Assembly: GCA_964444515.1 (NCBI GenBank)
Contig: CAYUGY010000008.1
Location: 1-23,996 of the forward strand
Direction: 5' to 3'
Length of the DNA stretch: 23,996 nt
From: JAIXRY01 sp964444515
GTDB taxonomy: Bacteria > Patescibacteriota > Minisyncoccia > Phycocordibacterales > UBA9973
Shown: positions 1 through 8,191 of the stretch, one piece after another
Numbering within the stretch: the stretch's first letter is position 1
How the letters are laid out: the number at the start of each line of letters is the position of its first letter
Translations under genes and position numbers: made by a program
Notes under the pieces: generated by a model
Told to the model about the DNA's origin: nothing
Databases searched by the model: none
Seen by the model: only the letters and a program-made list of their open reading frames with translations

Positions 1-1698
1 AAAACTGATATTGGTATTGCGGTGAAAAAATCCAAAGAAGGTGAGCAAAATTTCCTTGATATTTTGATTTCTCTTGGAAAACTTTCAGAGACAGACGCAA
101 GACGAGCACAGGCATTTGTGCTCGGTGTTCCGTATGTTTCTTTGGTCAAAGAAAAAATCGATGCAAATGTGCTGTCTATTATCCCAGAACCAATTGCTCG
201 AAATCACAACATCATTGCCTACAAAAAAACTGCCAAAGGAGTAGAGGTTGCAATGCTCGACATCAATGATCTTTCAACAATTGATTTCATCAAGAAAAAG
301 ACTGAACTCAAAATCCTTACTCGATTGACTGATGTTGAATCTATCAAACACGCACTGACGCTGTATAAGAAAAGTTTGAAAGCAGAATTTAATGATTTGA
401 TTTCAAAAGAAGCTGATTCTCTGAAAATCACCAAAGATGGCACAGAAGGGAATGAGTTGAGTGAAGCAGATTTGAAAGAAATGGCAGAAGATTTGCCGGT
501 GATTAAAATTGTCGACACCTTACTTTCGCATGCAATATTGCAAGGTGCATCTGACATTCACGTTGAACCAGGTGAAGCGCAATTGACGGTCCGATATCGT
601 GTCGATGGTATTTTGCACGATGCGATGACGTTACCAAAAGACGCTTCGGCCGGAATTACTGCACGTATCAAAGTACTTTCAAGTTTGAAGCTTGATGAAA
701 AACGATTACCACAAGACGGACGTTTCAAGATCAGTAATGATGATGGAAATGTGTCATTCCGTGTCTCAACAATCCCAACCTATTTCGGTGAGAAAACCGT
801 TATTCGTATTTTGCGCGAAAATAGCAAAGGATTTTCTTTGGAAAAACTCGGTTTCCATGGCGGAGCGCTTGAGCGAATTCACGAAGGTATGCGCCAACAT
901 ACTGGAATGATTTTGGCTTCAGGACCGACTGGTTCTGGTAAAACAACCACACTCTATACGATGCTTGATATGTTGAATACGCCCGATGTAAACATTTCAA
1001 CTATTGAAGATCCGATTGAATATCAAATGAATCGTATCAATCAAACACAAGTGAAATCTGAAATTGGTATGACCTTTGCCAATGGGCTTCGTGCACTCCT
1101 TCGACAAGACCCAGACATTGTGATGGTGGGGGAAATTCGAGACAACGAAACAGCCTCACTTGCGATCAACGCTGCATTGACGGGTCACTTGGTGCTTTCG
1201 ACAATTCACACCAACTCAGCCGCTGGTTCTATCCCACGTTTTACTGATATGGATGTTGAGCCGTTCTTATTAGTATCTACATTGAAGACGATTGTTGCGC
1301 AACGGTTGGTGCGACGACTTGATGAAAAAAAGGAACAATATTTCTTGTCTGAAGGAGAAATGTCTCAACTGAAAAAAATTATTGACATGGATCGAATGTT
1401 GAAATTCTTGAAAGAAGAAAAAGTGGTAGCTGATGACGCAAATTGGTCCAGTATTCCTTTTTATCGAGCAATTAAAAATGACGAATCAGAAGACGGGTAC
1501 AAAGGACGTGTCGGTATTCACGAAGTGTTGAAAGTATCTCCGGCAATCAAAGAAATGATTCTTCGCGGTGCGTCAGCTGATGAAATCGAAAAACAAGCAA
1601 AACAAGAAGGTATGATGACGATGCTTGAAGATGGAATCTTCCTTGCAGTACAAGGTTTGACCACAACTGAAGAAGTACTCCGTGTGGTGTCAGAGTAA
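1..1698 (+). CDS. pilB: Type IV pilus assembly ATPase PilB (GspE/PulE family), 5' end probably outside the window
   Basis: Hexameric cytoplasmic ATPase that powers pilus extension. Numbering from the GTG at 22: an N-terminal MshEN-like domain (about 5-110), a linker, then the secretion ATPase core with Asp box (STIEDPIEY), Walker A GPTGSGKTT at 301-309, Walker B region DPDIVMVGEIRD at 363-374 and His box TGHLVLSTIHTN. The four-cysteine zinc motif that many PilB/GspE proteins carry before the G-Y-x-G-R-x-G motif is absent; that stretch (about 435-500) has no cysteine. The frame stays open to base 1 (reading KTDIGIAV) and resembles the first MshEN helix, and no promoter or ribosome site precedes GTG 22, so the true start is probably upstream. 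pilC starts one base after the stop, so the two are an operon. Family assignment is secure. Confidence 0.93.
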   Translation, partial: KTDIGIAVKKSKEGEQNFLDILISLGKLSETDARRAQAFVLGVPYVSLVKEKIDANVLSIIPEPIARNHNIIAYKKTAKGVEVAMLDINDLSTIDFIKKKTELKILTRLTDVESIKHALTLYKKSLKAEFNDLISKEADSLKITKDGTEGNELSEADLKEMAEDLPVIKIVDTLLSHAILQGASDIHVEPGEAQLTVRYRVDGILHDAMTLPKDASAGITARIKVLSSLKLDEKRLPQDGRFKISNDDGNVSFRVSTIPTYFGEKTVIRILRENSKGFSLEKLGFHGGALERIHEGMRQHTGMILASGPTGSGKTTTLYTMLDMLNTPDVNISTIEDPIEYQMNRINQTQVKSEIGMTFANGLRALLRQDPDIVMVGEIRDNETASLAINAALTGHLVLSTIHTNSAAGSIPRFTDMDVEPFLLVSTLKTIVAQRLVRRLDEKKEQYFLSEGEMSQLKKIIDMDRMLKFLKEEKVVADDANWSSIPFYRAIKNDESEDGYKGRVGIHEVLKVSPAIKEMILRGASADEIEKQAKQEGMMTMLEDGIFLAVQGLTTTEEVLRVVSE

Positions 1699-1699
1699 T

Positions 1700-2908
1700 A
1701 TGAAATTTCAATACAAAATACAAACCAATACAGGAAAAATCGAAGCTGGTTTTTTGGACGGAGCAGATCGGAATGCAGTACTGAAACAATTGAAAGCACA
1801 AAATGCGGTAGTGATTTCTTTGTCTGAGAAAAAAGGGAAGAGTTTCAATGTGTCTTTTTCTTTTGGTGGGGCATCACTTGAAGATAGAATTCAGTTTACA
1901 AAAAATCTTGGTGGTATGCTTGGGGCAGGATTATCTCTTGCTCGAGCACTTGAGATTTTGGAAAAACAAGCACAAAAACCAATCTGGAAAAAGACACTCA
2001 GTGCACTGATTGATGATATTAATGCAGGAGGTTCTTTGTCTGATGGAATGAAAAAACATCCAAAAGTTTTTTCAACACTGTTTATTTCAATGGCTCGTGC
2101 AGGCGAAGAATCAGGAGGAATGGTTGAGGCAATGTCTCAGGTTGGTATTTCAATGGAAAAGACCTATGCATTAAATAAAAAAGTAAAATCAGCGCTTATT
2201 TATCCAGGTATCATTGTTTCTGCCGTGTTGTTGATTGGAATATTGATGATGATTTTTGTGGTACCAACGATTACAAAAACATTTAAAGATTTGGGTGTTG
2301 AGCTGCCTAAAACAACAAAATTTATCATTGCAACAAGTGACTTTTTCTCACAACACCCATTTGTTGTATTTGTTATATTAGGAGCTATCGTTTTTGGTGT
2401 ATTGATGTTGTTGCGCATAAGAAAGGTGTCTCAATTTTTCGATAAAATTATTTTGAAGTTACCTGTTGTTGGTGCACTTGCGCAAGAAGCAAATACTGCC
2501 AGAATCGCACGAACTATTTCTTCGTTGTTGATTGCTGGTGTTGATATGTTGCGAGCCATTTCTATTGCCAAAGATGTTGTGGGTAACAGTGTGTACAAAA
2601 AAATATTGGAAGAAGCTACTGAAAAAGTTCAGAAAGGAGGCTTGTTGTCTGAAACGTTCCGTGCGCACCAAAAAGAATGTCCTATTATGATGGGAGAAAT
2701 GATTGCTGTCGGTGAAGAAACAGGTAAGTTATCAAAGATGCTTATCGACGTCGCTGTATTTTATGAAGGTGAGGTAGATGTTAAAACAAAAGACCTTTCC
2801 TCTATTGTTGAACCGGTACTCATGATTTTTATCGGTACCGCAGTTGGTTTTTTTGCTGTTTCTATGTTGTCGCCAATGTATTCATTAATGGATAGTGTTT
2901 CAAAATAA
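1700..2908 (+). CDS. pilC: Type IV pilus inner-membrane platform protein PilC (GspF family)
   Basis: Polytopic platform protein that couples the PilB motor to pilin polymerisation. 402 residues, normal family length. It has two T2SSF repeats (about 62-185 and 265-390), each with the typical G-x-x-L-x-x-A-L-x-I-L and G-E-E/T-G signatures (AGEESGG near 135, GEETGKL near 338). Membrane segments lie near 168-190, 219-239 and 372-392, and the C-terminal EPVLM...G..V...MxxPMY motif is present. A start at 1682 would overlap pilB by 17 bases and add six residues; the ATG at 1700, right after the pilB stop, gives the usual N-terminus (M-K-F-Q-Y-K) and is preferred. It sits between pilB and a run of pilin genes. 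Confidence 0.94.
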   Translation: MKFQYKIQTNTGKIEAGFLDGADRNAVLKQLKAQNAVVISLSEKKGKSFNVSFSFGGASLEDRIQFTKNLGGMLGAGLSLARALEILEKQAQKPIWKKTLSALIDDINAGGSLSDGMKKHPKVFSTLFISMARAGEESGGMVEAMSQVGISMEKTYALNKKVKSALIYPGIIVSAVLLIGILMMIFVVPTITKTFKDLGVELPKTTKFIIATSDFFSQHPFVVFVILGAIVFGVLMLLRIRKVSQFFDKIILKLPVVGALAQEANTARIARTISSLLIAGVDMLRAISIAKDVVGNSVYKKILEEATEKVQKGGLLSETFRAHQKECPIMMGEMIAVGEETGKLSKMLIDVAVFYEGEVDVKTKDLSSIVEPVLMIFIGTAVGFFAVSMLSPMYSLMDSVSK

Positions 2909-2913
2909 TATAT

Positions 2914-3387
2914 ATGAATAAAAAATTTTTAAAAGCAGAGGGTATTATTCCGATTATGATTGCTATTGGAATCATCGGTCTATTGGTGGCGATTATTGTT
3001 CCTAATTTGACTAAAAGTAGAAATGAACAATTACTCAAGGGTACTACTGATGATATTGTGTCACTCTTGACCAAAGCTCGAACACAAACACTGTCTTCTT
3101 ATAATAGTATGCAATATGGTGTGTATCTCAATGCAACGTCTGCAACATTGTTTGCTGGTGCATCGTATGTAGCAGGGAATGCATCAAACACTGTTTCTCT
3201 TTTTGATTCATCAATAGCTGTAGCAACAAGTTCGTTGTCATTAAATGGCGGAGGATCATCTATTTTGTTTGATAGACTCACTGGTGGTACAAACAACTAT
3301 GGTACAATTGTAGTAAATATAAGTAATAATGTGAGTCGAAATAAAACAATTACTGTGACTAAGACTGGAAATATTTCATCCAATTAA
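2914..3387 (+). CDS. Divergent type IV pilin-like / pseudopilin protein
   Basis: 157 residues. A short charged N-terminus (MNKKFLKAEG) is followed by one hydrophobic helix (about 11-31) that ends in the proline and charged residues usual for pilins (IVPNLTKSRNEQ), then a Ser/Thr/Asn-rich, probably beta-rich domain. If cleavage follows Gly10, the mature protein begins IIPIM: position +5 is Met instead of the conserved Glu, and +1 is Ile instead of Phe. The overall look (helix, small domain, place between pilC and clear pilins) supports a GspH/FimU-like minor pilin. Whether the prepilin peptidase processes it is uncertain. It starts 6 bases after pilC, and the next gene starts 2 bases after its stop. 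No Shine-Dalgarno sequence. Confidence 0.75.
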   Translation: MNKKFLKAEGIIPIMIAIGIIGLLVAIIVPNLTKSRNEQLLKGTTDDIVSLLTKARTQTLSSYNSMQYGVYLNATSATLFAGASYVAGNASNTVSLFDSSIAVATSSLSLNGGGSSILFDRLTGGTNNYGTIVVNISNNVSRNKTITVTKTGNISSN

Positions 3388-3388
3388 A

Positions 3389-3880
3389 ATGAATTTTTTT
3401 TCTAAAAAAATAAATGCTTTCTCGTTGGTTGAAGTGGTTATTGCTTCTTCCATTTTGCTATTGGTCGGGTTATCGCTTATTGGGACGCTTTCGCAATCTA
3501 CTGTATTGTCACTACGCGCACTTCGTGCAACACAAGGATCTTTTTTGTTAGAAGAGGGGGGTGAGGCGGTCAAAAGTATTCGTGATAGTGGCTGGTCGTC
3601 ATTTAGCTCATTATCTACCTCGACAACATACTATTTAGTATTTAGTACAAATACTAAGGCTTGGTCAGCAACAACAACAAATCCTGGGACAGTGCTCGGC
3701 TCTTTTTCTCGAAGTTTTGTGGTGGCATCGGTCCTACGAGATGCCAGTAGTGACATCGTTTCTTCTGGTGGAACTGTTGATACCGGTACACGAAAAGCAA
3801 CTGTTACGGTGTCATGGCCACTTGGTAATGGTGCAACGGTTACAAAAACGCTAGTGATGTATTTGTCTAATATATTCTAA
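3389..3880 (+). CDS. Minor prepilin with N-methylation motif (PilV/GspI-like)
   Basis: 163 residues. The class III signal reads NA|FSLVEVVIASSILLL, with Phe at +1, Glu at +5 and a hydrophobic helix to about residue 32. Ala replaces Gly at -1, which is tolerated by prepilin peptidases but less usual. The remainder is Ser/Thr-rich. The sequence FLLEEGGEAVKSIRDSGW after the helix is typical of PilV-like minor pilins in Patescibacteria gene clusters. It lies 2 bases after the previous gene and 6 bases before the next, inside the pilus operon. Expected role: part of the priming tip complex of the pilus, inserted in the inner membrane before assembly. The PilV subtype is inferred from order and motif only. 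Confidence 0.82.
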   Translation: MNFFSKKINAFSLVEVVIASSILLLVGLSLIGTLSQSTVLSLRALRATQGSFLLEEGGEAVKSIRDSGWSSFSSLSTSTTYYLVFSTNTKAWSATTTNPGTVLGSFSRSFVVASVLRDASSDIVSSGGTVDTGTRKATVTVSWPLGNGATVTKTLVMYLSNIF

Positions 3881-3886
3881 TCAATT

Positions 3887-4384
3887 ATGACCACATCATT
3901 TTTAAAAAATAAAAAAGGAACATCACTGCTTGAAGTCATAGTATACCTTGCGATTTTTTCGGCTTTTTCAACTATTATTGTTAACTCTCTTTTGATATCA
4001 ATGCAGTTATATAAAGAGGCTCGAACAAATCGGGAGTTTGCTGAACAAGGTTCACTTGTAATGGAGCGTATTTCTCGAAGTGTCCGCGGTGCAAGTGCGG
4101 TGAATGTTGCAAGTAGTACACTTAGTACATCACCTGGTGTGTTGGTGCTAACAAATGGAACAAGTACAACAATGTTTGATGTTAATAGTGGCGCACTACG
4201 TCTGACAGAAAACGGTGCAGTATCAGGTAATCTTACTGCCGGAAGAATTTCTGTATCATCGCTCATTTTTTATTATTACAACGCAACATCAACATCGGTC
4301 AAAACAGACATTCAATTGACTGACAATGTTTCAGGTCGCAGCGAATCATTTAGTACAACAAATATTCTTCGTAATGCGTATTAA
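3887..4384 (+). CDS. Minor prepilin (PilW/GspJ-like)
   Basis: 165 residues. Leader MTTSFLKNKKG, then the N-methylation motif G|TSLLEVIVYLAIFS with Gly at -1 and Glu at +5, and a hydrophobic helix to about residue 33. The sequence after the helix (QLYKEARTNREFAEQGSLVM and then ERISRSVRGA) matches the PilW/GspJ pattern, in which an amphipathic helix leads to a beta domain. It follows the PilV-like gene by 6 bases and overlaps the next gene by 11 bases, which suggests translational coupling. A role in the pilus tip complex is inferred from family and context. Confidence 0.82.
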   Translation: MTTSFLKNKKGTSLLEVIVYLAIFSAFSTIIVNSLLISMQLYKEARTNREFAEQGSLVMERISRSVRGASAVNVASSTLSTSPGVLVLTNGTSTTMFDVNSGALRLTENGAVSGNLTAGRISVSSLIFYYYNATSTSVKTDIQLTDNVSGRSESFSTTNILRNAY

Positions 4385-5239
4385 TCGATACAAAAAAATA
4401 CTGAAGAATCAAAAAGGTTCAGCCATGCTCATCGCGGTGTTTTTCTTTATGTTTGTTGGAATCGCAATTGTGATTGCGGTTATTCAGCCAGTGGTTCGAG
4501 ATTATCAAGTTGCAAGTGATACGGTGACTTCACGGTTATCGTATTTTACTGCTGAGTCAGGACTCGAAGATGCAATGTATCGTATCAAAAATAGTATGAC
4601 TATTGGTACTTCTGAAACGCTGACATTGAATGGTGCAACGGTTACAACCTCGATTACTGATACAGGAACTAATCAAAAACAAATTGTTTCTTTGGGTGAT
4701 TTGAATAATCGAGATCGTTCAATTACCGCTGTTGTGCAAACATCAGTCGGGGTATCTTTCAACTACGGCGTGCAGGTAGGTCAAGGAGGTCTTAGTATGC
4801 AGTCAAGTACCGTCAACGGAAATGTGTACGCCAACGGTCCAATTTCTGGTGATAGCTCAAGTTACATTACCGGTACAGCGATATCAGCTAATAGTCCTGC
4901 GGCGGCATCTGATCAATCAAATGGTTCGGGTACTCCTTCATATAACGTGACTTTTGGAAATGCAAATAGTACACAAGATGTTGCGCAGAGTTTTCAAGTA
5001 TCAAGCGGCACAAGTCCTATTAATAAAATAAGTTTGTATATCAAGAAAGTCAGCACCCCAAGTAATGTGACAGTAAAGATTGTGACTGACGCAAGCGGCT
5101 CACCTTCTAGTACTGTAGTAGCAACAGGTACATACCAATGGCAATTAAATACAGGTTCTGGCTGGAATGATATTTCCGGTGCCACTTCAGCCTCTTATAC
5201 TGTTAACGGTGTCACTTTAACACAGAATGGATACACTTA
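4374..5239 (+). CDS. PilX-like pilus protein, N-terminal part, cut by an assembly gap
   Basis: The preferred start is the ATG at 4374 (MRINRYKKILKNQKG), which overlaps the previous stop by 11 bases; an upstream start at 4326 would overlap much more. About 288 residues are visible. The first 60 look like the PilX N-terminal family: basic leader, Gly, then a long hydrophobic helix (SAMLIAVFFFMFVGIAIVIAV) with no Glu+5, then ESGLEDAMYRI. Around 155-185 is a bactofilin-like stretch (VNGNVYANGPISG). From about 197 (DVAQSFQVSSG...ISLYIKKV) a jelly-roll-like adhesion domain begins. At about residue 254 it switches abruptly to an Ig-like half-domain (YQWQLNTGSGWNDISGATSA), and then the N run starts. 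The rest of the gene is probably at 5251-6228. Confidence 0.8.
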
Positions 5240-5249
5240 NNNNNNNNNN
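5240..5249. other. Assembly gap of ten N
   Basis: Ten consecutive N lie inside the PilX-like gene. The reading frames on the two sides do not match across ten bases: the left part is in the frame of 4374, and the right part in the frame of 5251. Ten is therefore a placeholder length. If both halves are one gene, the real missing length is a multiple of three. Confidence 0.99.
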
Positions 5250-5250
5250 A

Positions 5251-6228
5251 GATGTTTCTTTTTCTTCAATCCCAGTACTTTATGCCGGTACTACTTATTG
5301 GTTGGTGCTAGATTCAAGCTCTTCAAGTACTAAATATTATGTGATTGGTGCAAACAGTGCGGGTTATGCAAATGGTATTGCAAAAATAGGAACATCAAGT
5401 AATACATGGAGTGCCACCACTCCAGCAGGGTTGGATTTATTTTTTAATCTGTATTTAGGTGGTGTTTTCGGTAGTATCTATGGTTCATCAGGAAGTCAGT
5501 GGAATAGATTTAATGTTGGTTCTGGAGGATCAGGAACAGCAAAGGCTCATACGGTAAATTATGCGAATGTAACTGGTGCTATTTATTGCCAAAGTGGTAC
5601 AGGTAACAATAAATCTTGTAATACTTCTCAATCAGATCCTGCCTATGAGGCGTTTCCTATTTCAGACGCTAATATTACTGATTGGAAAAATGCAGCAAGT
5701 GCTGGTGGAACATCTTCAGGGAATTATACTGTTGGCTGGGCAGGCGCAACACTTGGTCCTAAAAAAATAAACGGCAATTTGACAGTAAGTGGCGGAGGAA
5801 CACTGACAGTAACTGGTCCACTGTGGGTGACAGGAAACATTTCTTTGTCAGGCGGTGGAACAATCAGACTTTCTTCTTCGTACGGAACAAATGACGGGGT
5901 AATTGTTGCTGACGGAACGTTGTCTGTAACAGGGGGATCGTACGCAACTGGTTCAGGAACTTCAGGTAGTTATATTCTGGTTGTCGCACTTAGTAATTCA
6001 GCCACCGCAGCAGCTCAAATAGAAGGGGGTTCTGGGGCAATGGTTGTATACGCTCCAAACGGCACACTCAATCTAGAAGGAGGTGCGTCACTCAAAGAAG
6101 CAACAGCATACAAGGTTCACATAGAAGGAGGTTCTACGTTGACCTATGAGACCGGTTTGGCAAATCTCAACTTCACTTCCGGTGCATCTGGTTCGTGGTC
6201 AGTGAACAGTTGGAACGAAACACAATAA
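5251..6228 (+). CDS. PilX-like pilus/surface protein, C-terminal part after the gap
   Basis: 325 residues with no start of its own; the frame is open back into the N run. It begins DVSFSSIPVLYAGTTYWLVL, the second half of the jelly-roll-like domain whose first half ends before the gap, so both parts belong to one protein. A stretch containing YCQSGTGNNKSC follows. From about residue 170 there is a repetitive Gly/Thr/Ser beta-helix-like region (GNLTVSGGGTLTVTGPLWVT, GGGTIRLSS, EGGSGAMVVYAPNG, EGGASLKEA), similar to bactofilin or polymer-forming folds. This is a common C-terminal arrangement for the large pilus-cluster protein in these bacteria. It is probably displayed outside the cell, perhaps as a tip adhesin (inference). 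A strong terminator follows 10 bases after the stop. Confidence 0.75.
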   Translation, partial: DVSFSSIPVLYAGTTYWLVLDSSSSSTKYYVIGANSAGYANGIAKIGTSSNTWSATTPAGLDLFFNLYLGGVFGSIYGSSGSQWNRFNVGSGGSGTAKAHTVNYANVTGAIYCQSGTGNNKSCNTSQSDPAYEAFPISDANITDWKNAASAGGTSSGNYTVGWAGATLGPKKINGNLTVSGGGTLTVTGPLWVTGNISLSGGGTIRLSSSYGTNDGVIVADGTLSVTGGSYATGSGTSGSYILVVALSNSATAAAQIEGGSGAMVVYAPNGTLNLEGGASLKEATAYKVHIEGGSTLTYETGLANLNFTSGASGSWSVNSWNETQ

Positions 6229-6238
6229 AAAAGTACAG

Positions 6239-6267
6239 AAAAAGTGCGCCCGGAGGGCGCACTTTTT
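6239..6267 (+). terminator. Intrinsic terminator of the pilus operon
   Basis: Stem AAAAAGTGCGCCC / GGGCGCACTTTTT with loop GGA, followed by TTC and more T. It lies 10 bases after the stop of the last pilus gene and just before the tpiA promoter. Confidence 0.9.
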
Positions 6268-6272
6268 CTTTG

Positions 6273-6287
6273 TGATATAATAGTAGT
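6273..6287 (+). promoter_or_regulatory. Extended -10 promoter of tpiA, leaderless
   Basis: TGATATAAT, with TATAAT at 6276-6281, ends six bases before the ATG at 6288, so transcription should start at or next to the start codon. The -35 position falls inside the preceding terminator hairpin and shows no TTGACA-like sequence. Confidence 0.75.
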
Positions 6288-7028
6288 ATGAAATATTTTA
6301 TTGGAAATTGGAAATTGAATCCAAAAACAGTGAAAGAAGCTGTTGCTTTATACAAGTCGATTGCAAAAGTTAAAAAAGCAAAAGATGTTATTGTTGCGGT
6401 ATGTGCGCCGTTGCCGTATTTGAAATCACTGCAAGCAGAAAAAATAAAAACAGTCGATATCGGAGCGCAAAACGTCTTTTATGAAAATGAAGGAGCATAT
6501 ACTGGTGAATGTGGTCCGTTGATGCTCGAACAATTTGGGGTGAAATACACACTTGTTGGTCACTCTGAAGTTCGCGAACGAGGAGATACGGATGAAATCA
6601 TCAACAAAAAAATCACTGCTGTTTTCAAAACAAAGATAACTCCAATTCTCTGTGTTGGAGAAAAAACACGCGATGATGCTCATTGGCACTTTCATTTCGT
6701 CAAAGAACAATTGACGGGGGCACTTACAACTGTTCCCAAAAAACAAGCAAGTAGTATGCTGATTGCCTATGAACCAGTATGGGCGATTGGTAAAAATGCA
6801 GTACGTGAAGCAACGGTAGAAGAATGTGAAGAAATGGTGATTTTTATTCGTCGAGTGTTATCGGATTTGTACGATACCAAAACTGCTGAATCAGTGCCGA
6901 TTCTCTACGGTGGTTCAGTGAGTAATGAAAATGCTCGAGCATTTCTCGATAGAGGAGGGATCCAGGGATTACTCATCGGACGTGCATCACTTGATAAAAA
7001 AGCTTTTGAAAAAATAATTACCTTATAG
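6288..7028 (+). CDS. tpiA: Triose-phosphate isomerase
   Basis: Interconverts dihydroxyacetone phosphate and glyceraldehyde 3-phosphate in cytosolic glycolysis. 246 residues, normal length. The active-site residues are present: N7 and K9 in G-N-W-K, H92 in LVGHSEVRE, and E162 in AYEPVWAIG. The phosphate-binding end is intact (LYGGSVS and GLLIGRASL). The mobile lid (loop 6), normally A-I-G-T-G-K-T, reads AIGKNAVREAT here and seems one residue short. A leaderless promoter lies directly upstream, and pgk starts 5 bases after the TAG stop, so the two enzymes are made from one transcript. Confidence 0.96.
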   Translation: MKYFIGNWKLNPKTVKEAVALYKSIAKVKKAKDVIVAVCAPLPYLKSLQAEKIKTVDIGAQNVFYENEGAYTGECGPLMLEQFGVKYTLVGHSEVRERGDTDEIINKKITAVFKTKITPILCVGEKTRDDAHWHFHFVKEQLTGALTTVPKKQASSMLIAYEPVWAIGKNAVREATVEECEEMVIFIRRVLSDLYDTKTAESVPILYGGSVSNENARAFLDRGGIQGLLIGRASLDKKAFEKIITL

Positions 7029-7033
7029 AAAAC

Positions 7034-8149
7034 ATGAAATCAATCAAACAATGTAAAGAATTGAAAGGAAAAACAGTATTTGTCAGAGTGGATTACAATG
7101 TTCCGTTGAAAGACGGAAAAGTGCTCGACGGTTTTCGTATTGATGCGTCGCTTGCAACAATTGATTTTCTTATCAAGAAAAAGGCAAAAGTAGTATTACT
7201 TGCGCATATTGGTGAAGACGGATCAGAAACGTTGTTGCCAGTAGTAAAATATTTGAAACGAAAAATTGCAGTGACGTTTTGTCCGACAAAAGAATTGCAC
7301 GACATAGAACAAGCTGTCACTAAGCTCGTATCAGGAGAAGTCTTATTGCTTGAAAATATTCGCCAATTTGACGGTGAAAAAACAAATGACAAAACCCTCG
7401 CCAAAGCAGTTGCTTCAATGGGGGATATATTTGTAAACGATGCATTTTCTGTATCACATCGAAAACATATGAGTGTTGTAGGGCTTGCAATGAAATTGCC
7501 AGCTTACGCAGGTGTTGCATTGGAGCAAGAAGTGAAAACATTGTCACAAGCACTCAAACCAAAACATCCGTTCGTATTTATTTTAGGTGGAGCAAAGTTT
7601 GATACAAAATTACCGCTCTTGAAAAAATACAGTACAAGTAGTGATGTGTTGTTTGTCGGTGGAGCCTTAGCAAATAACGTACTCAAAGAAAAAGGCTACG
7701 AAGTTGGTAAATCTGTAGTTGATGATACCAGTGTCAAAACAAAATCACTGTGGAGTAAAAAGAACTTTTTGACACCAATTGATGTAGTGGTGCTCCGAGG
7801 TAATCAAGCGATAAATATTGATGTCTCAGAAGTCTCGGAAGGTGACACTATTGTTGATATTGGAAAAGAGACAATCAAATTACTCACACCAGTATTTGCC
7901 AAGGCAAAATTGGTTGTCTGGAATGGTCCGCTCGGATGGTATGAAAAAGGCTTTGTGAAATCAACTAAAGACTTGCTTGGGGTGATTAATAAATCAAAAG
8001 CACAGGTGATTATCGGGGGAGGTGATACGGCGTTTTTGGCTCACAAAATGAAGCTTGGAAATAAGGTCTTTATTTCAACCGGCGGAGGTGCAACACTCGA
8101 TTTCTTGGCGAATGGCACATTAGCTGGTATTTCAGTTTTGTCGAAATAA
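7034..8149 (+). CDS. pgk: Phosphoglycerate kinase
   Basis: Transfers phosphate between 1,3-bisphosphoglycerate and ADP, the first ATP-forming step of glycolysis. 371 residues, somewhat shorter than the usual 390-415. Substrate-side motifs: FVRVDYNVPL (R18, D20, N22), DGFRID (R35), LLENIR (R110) and SHRKHMS (R143). Nucleotide side: GGAKFDTKLPLL, WNGPLGWYE, GGGDTAF and STGGGATLDFL. The usual SHLGRP loop reads AHIGED (57-62), so the histidine is kept but the substrate-binding arginine is replaced by an acidic residue, and the following loop is shortened. It is cotranscribed with tpiA. No terminator is visible after it; the next gene has its own promoter. Confidence 0.96.
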   Translation: MKSIKQCKELKGKTVFVRVDYNVPLKDGKVLDGFRIDASLATIDFLIKKKAKVVLLAHIGEDGSETLLPVVKYLKRKIAVTFCPTKELHDIEQAVTKLVSGEVLLLENIRQFDGEKTNDKTLAKAVASMGDIFVNDAFSVSHRKHMSVVGLAMKLPAYAGVALEQEVKTLSQALKPKHPFVFILGGAKFDTKLPLLKKYSTSSDVLFVGGALANNVLKEKGYEVGKSVVDDTSVKTKSLWSKKNFLTPIDVVVLRGNQAINIDVSEVSEGDTIVDIGKETIKLLTPVFAKAKLVVWNGPLGWYEKGFVKSTKDLLGVINKSKAQVIIGGGDTAFLAHKMKLGNKVFISTGGGATLDFLANGTLAGISVLSK

Positions 8150-8153
8150 TTCG

Positions 8154-8162
8154 TGGTATACT
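8154..8162 (+). promoter_or_regulatory. Extended -10 promoter before the DUF1761-like gene
   Basis: TGGTATACT ends 29 bases before the ATG at 8192 and begins only 5 bases after the pgk stop. Expected start point is near 8169, giving a leader of about 23 bases. No clear -35. Confidence 0.55.
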
Positions 8163-8191
8163 TTTGTTCAATTAATAAATAATCAATATAT

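Noticed and set aside
4326..4373. Longer start for the PilX-like gene at 4326
   Set aside because: It would overlap the previous gene by almost 60 bases and adds residues unlike a prepilin leader; the ATG at 4374 gives a normal basic leader.
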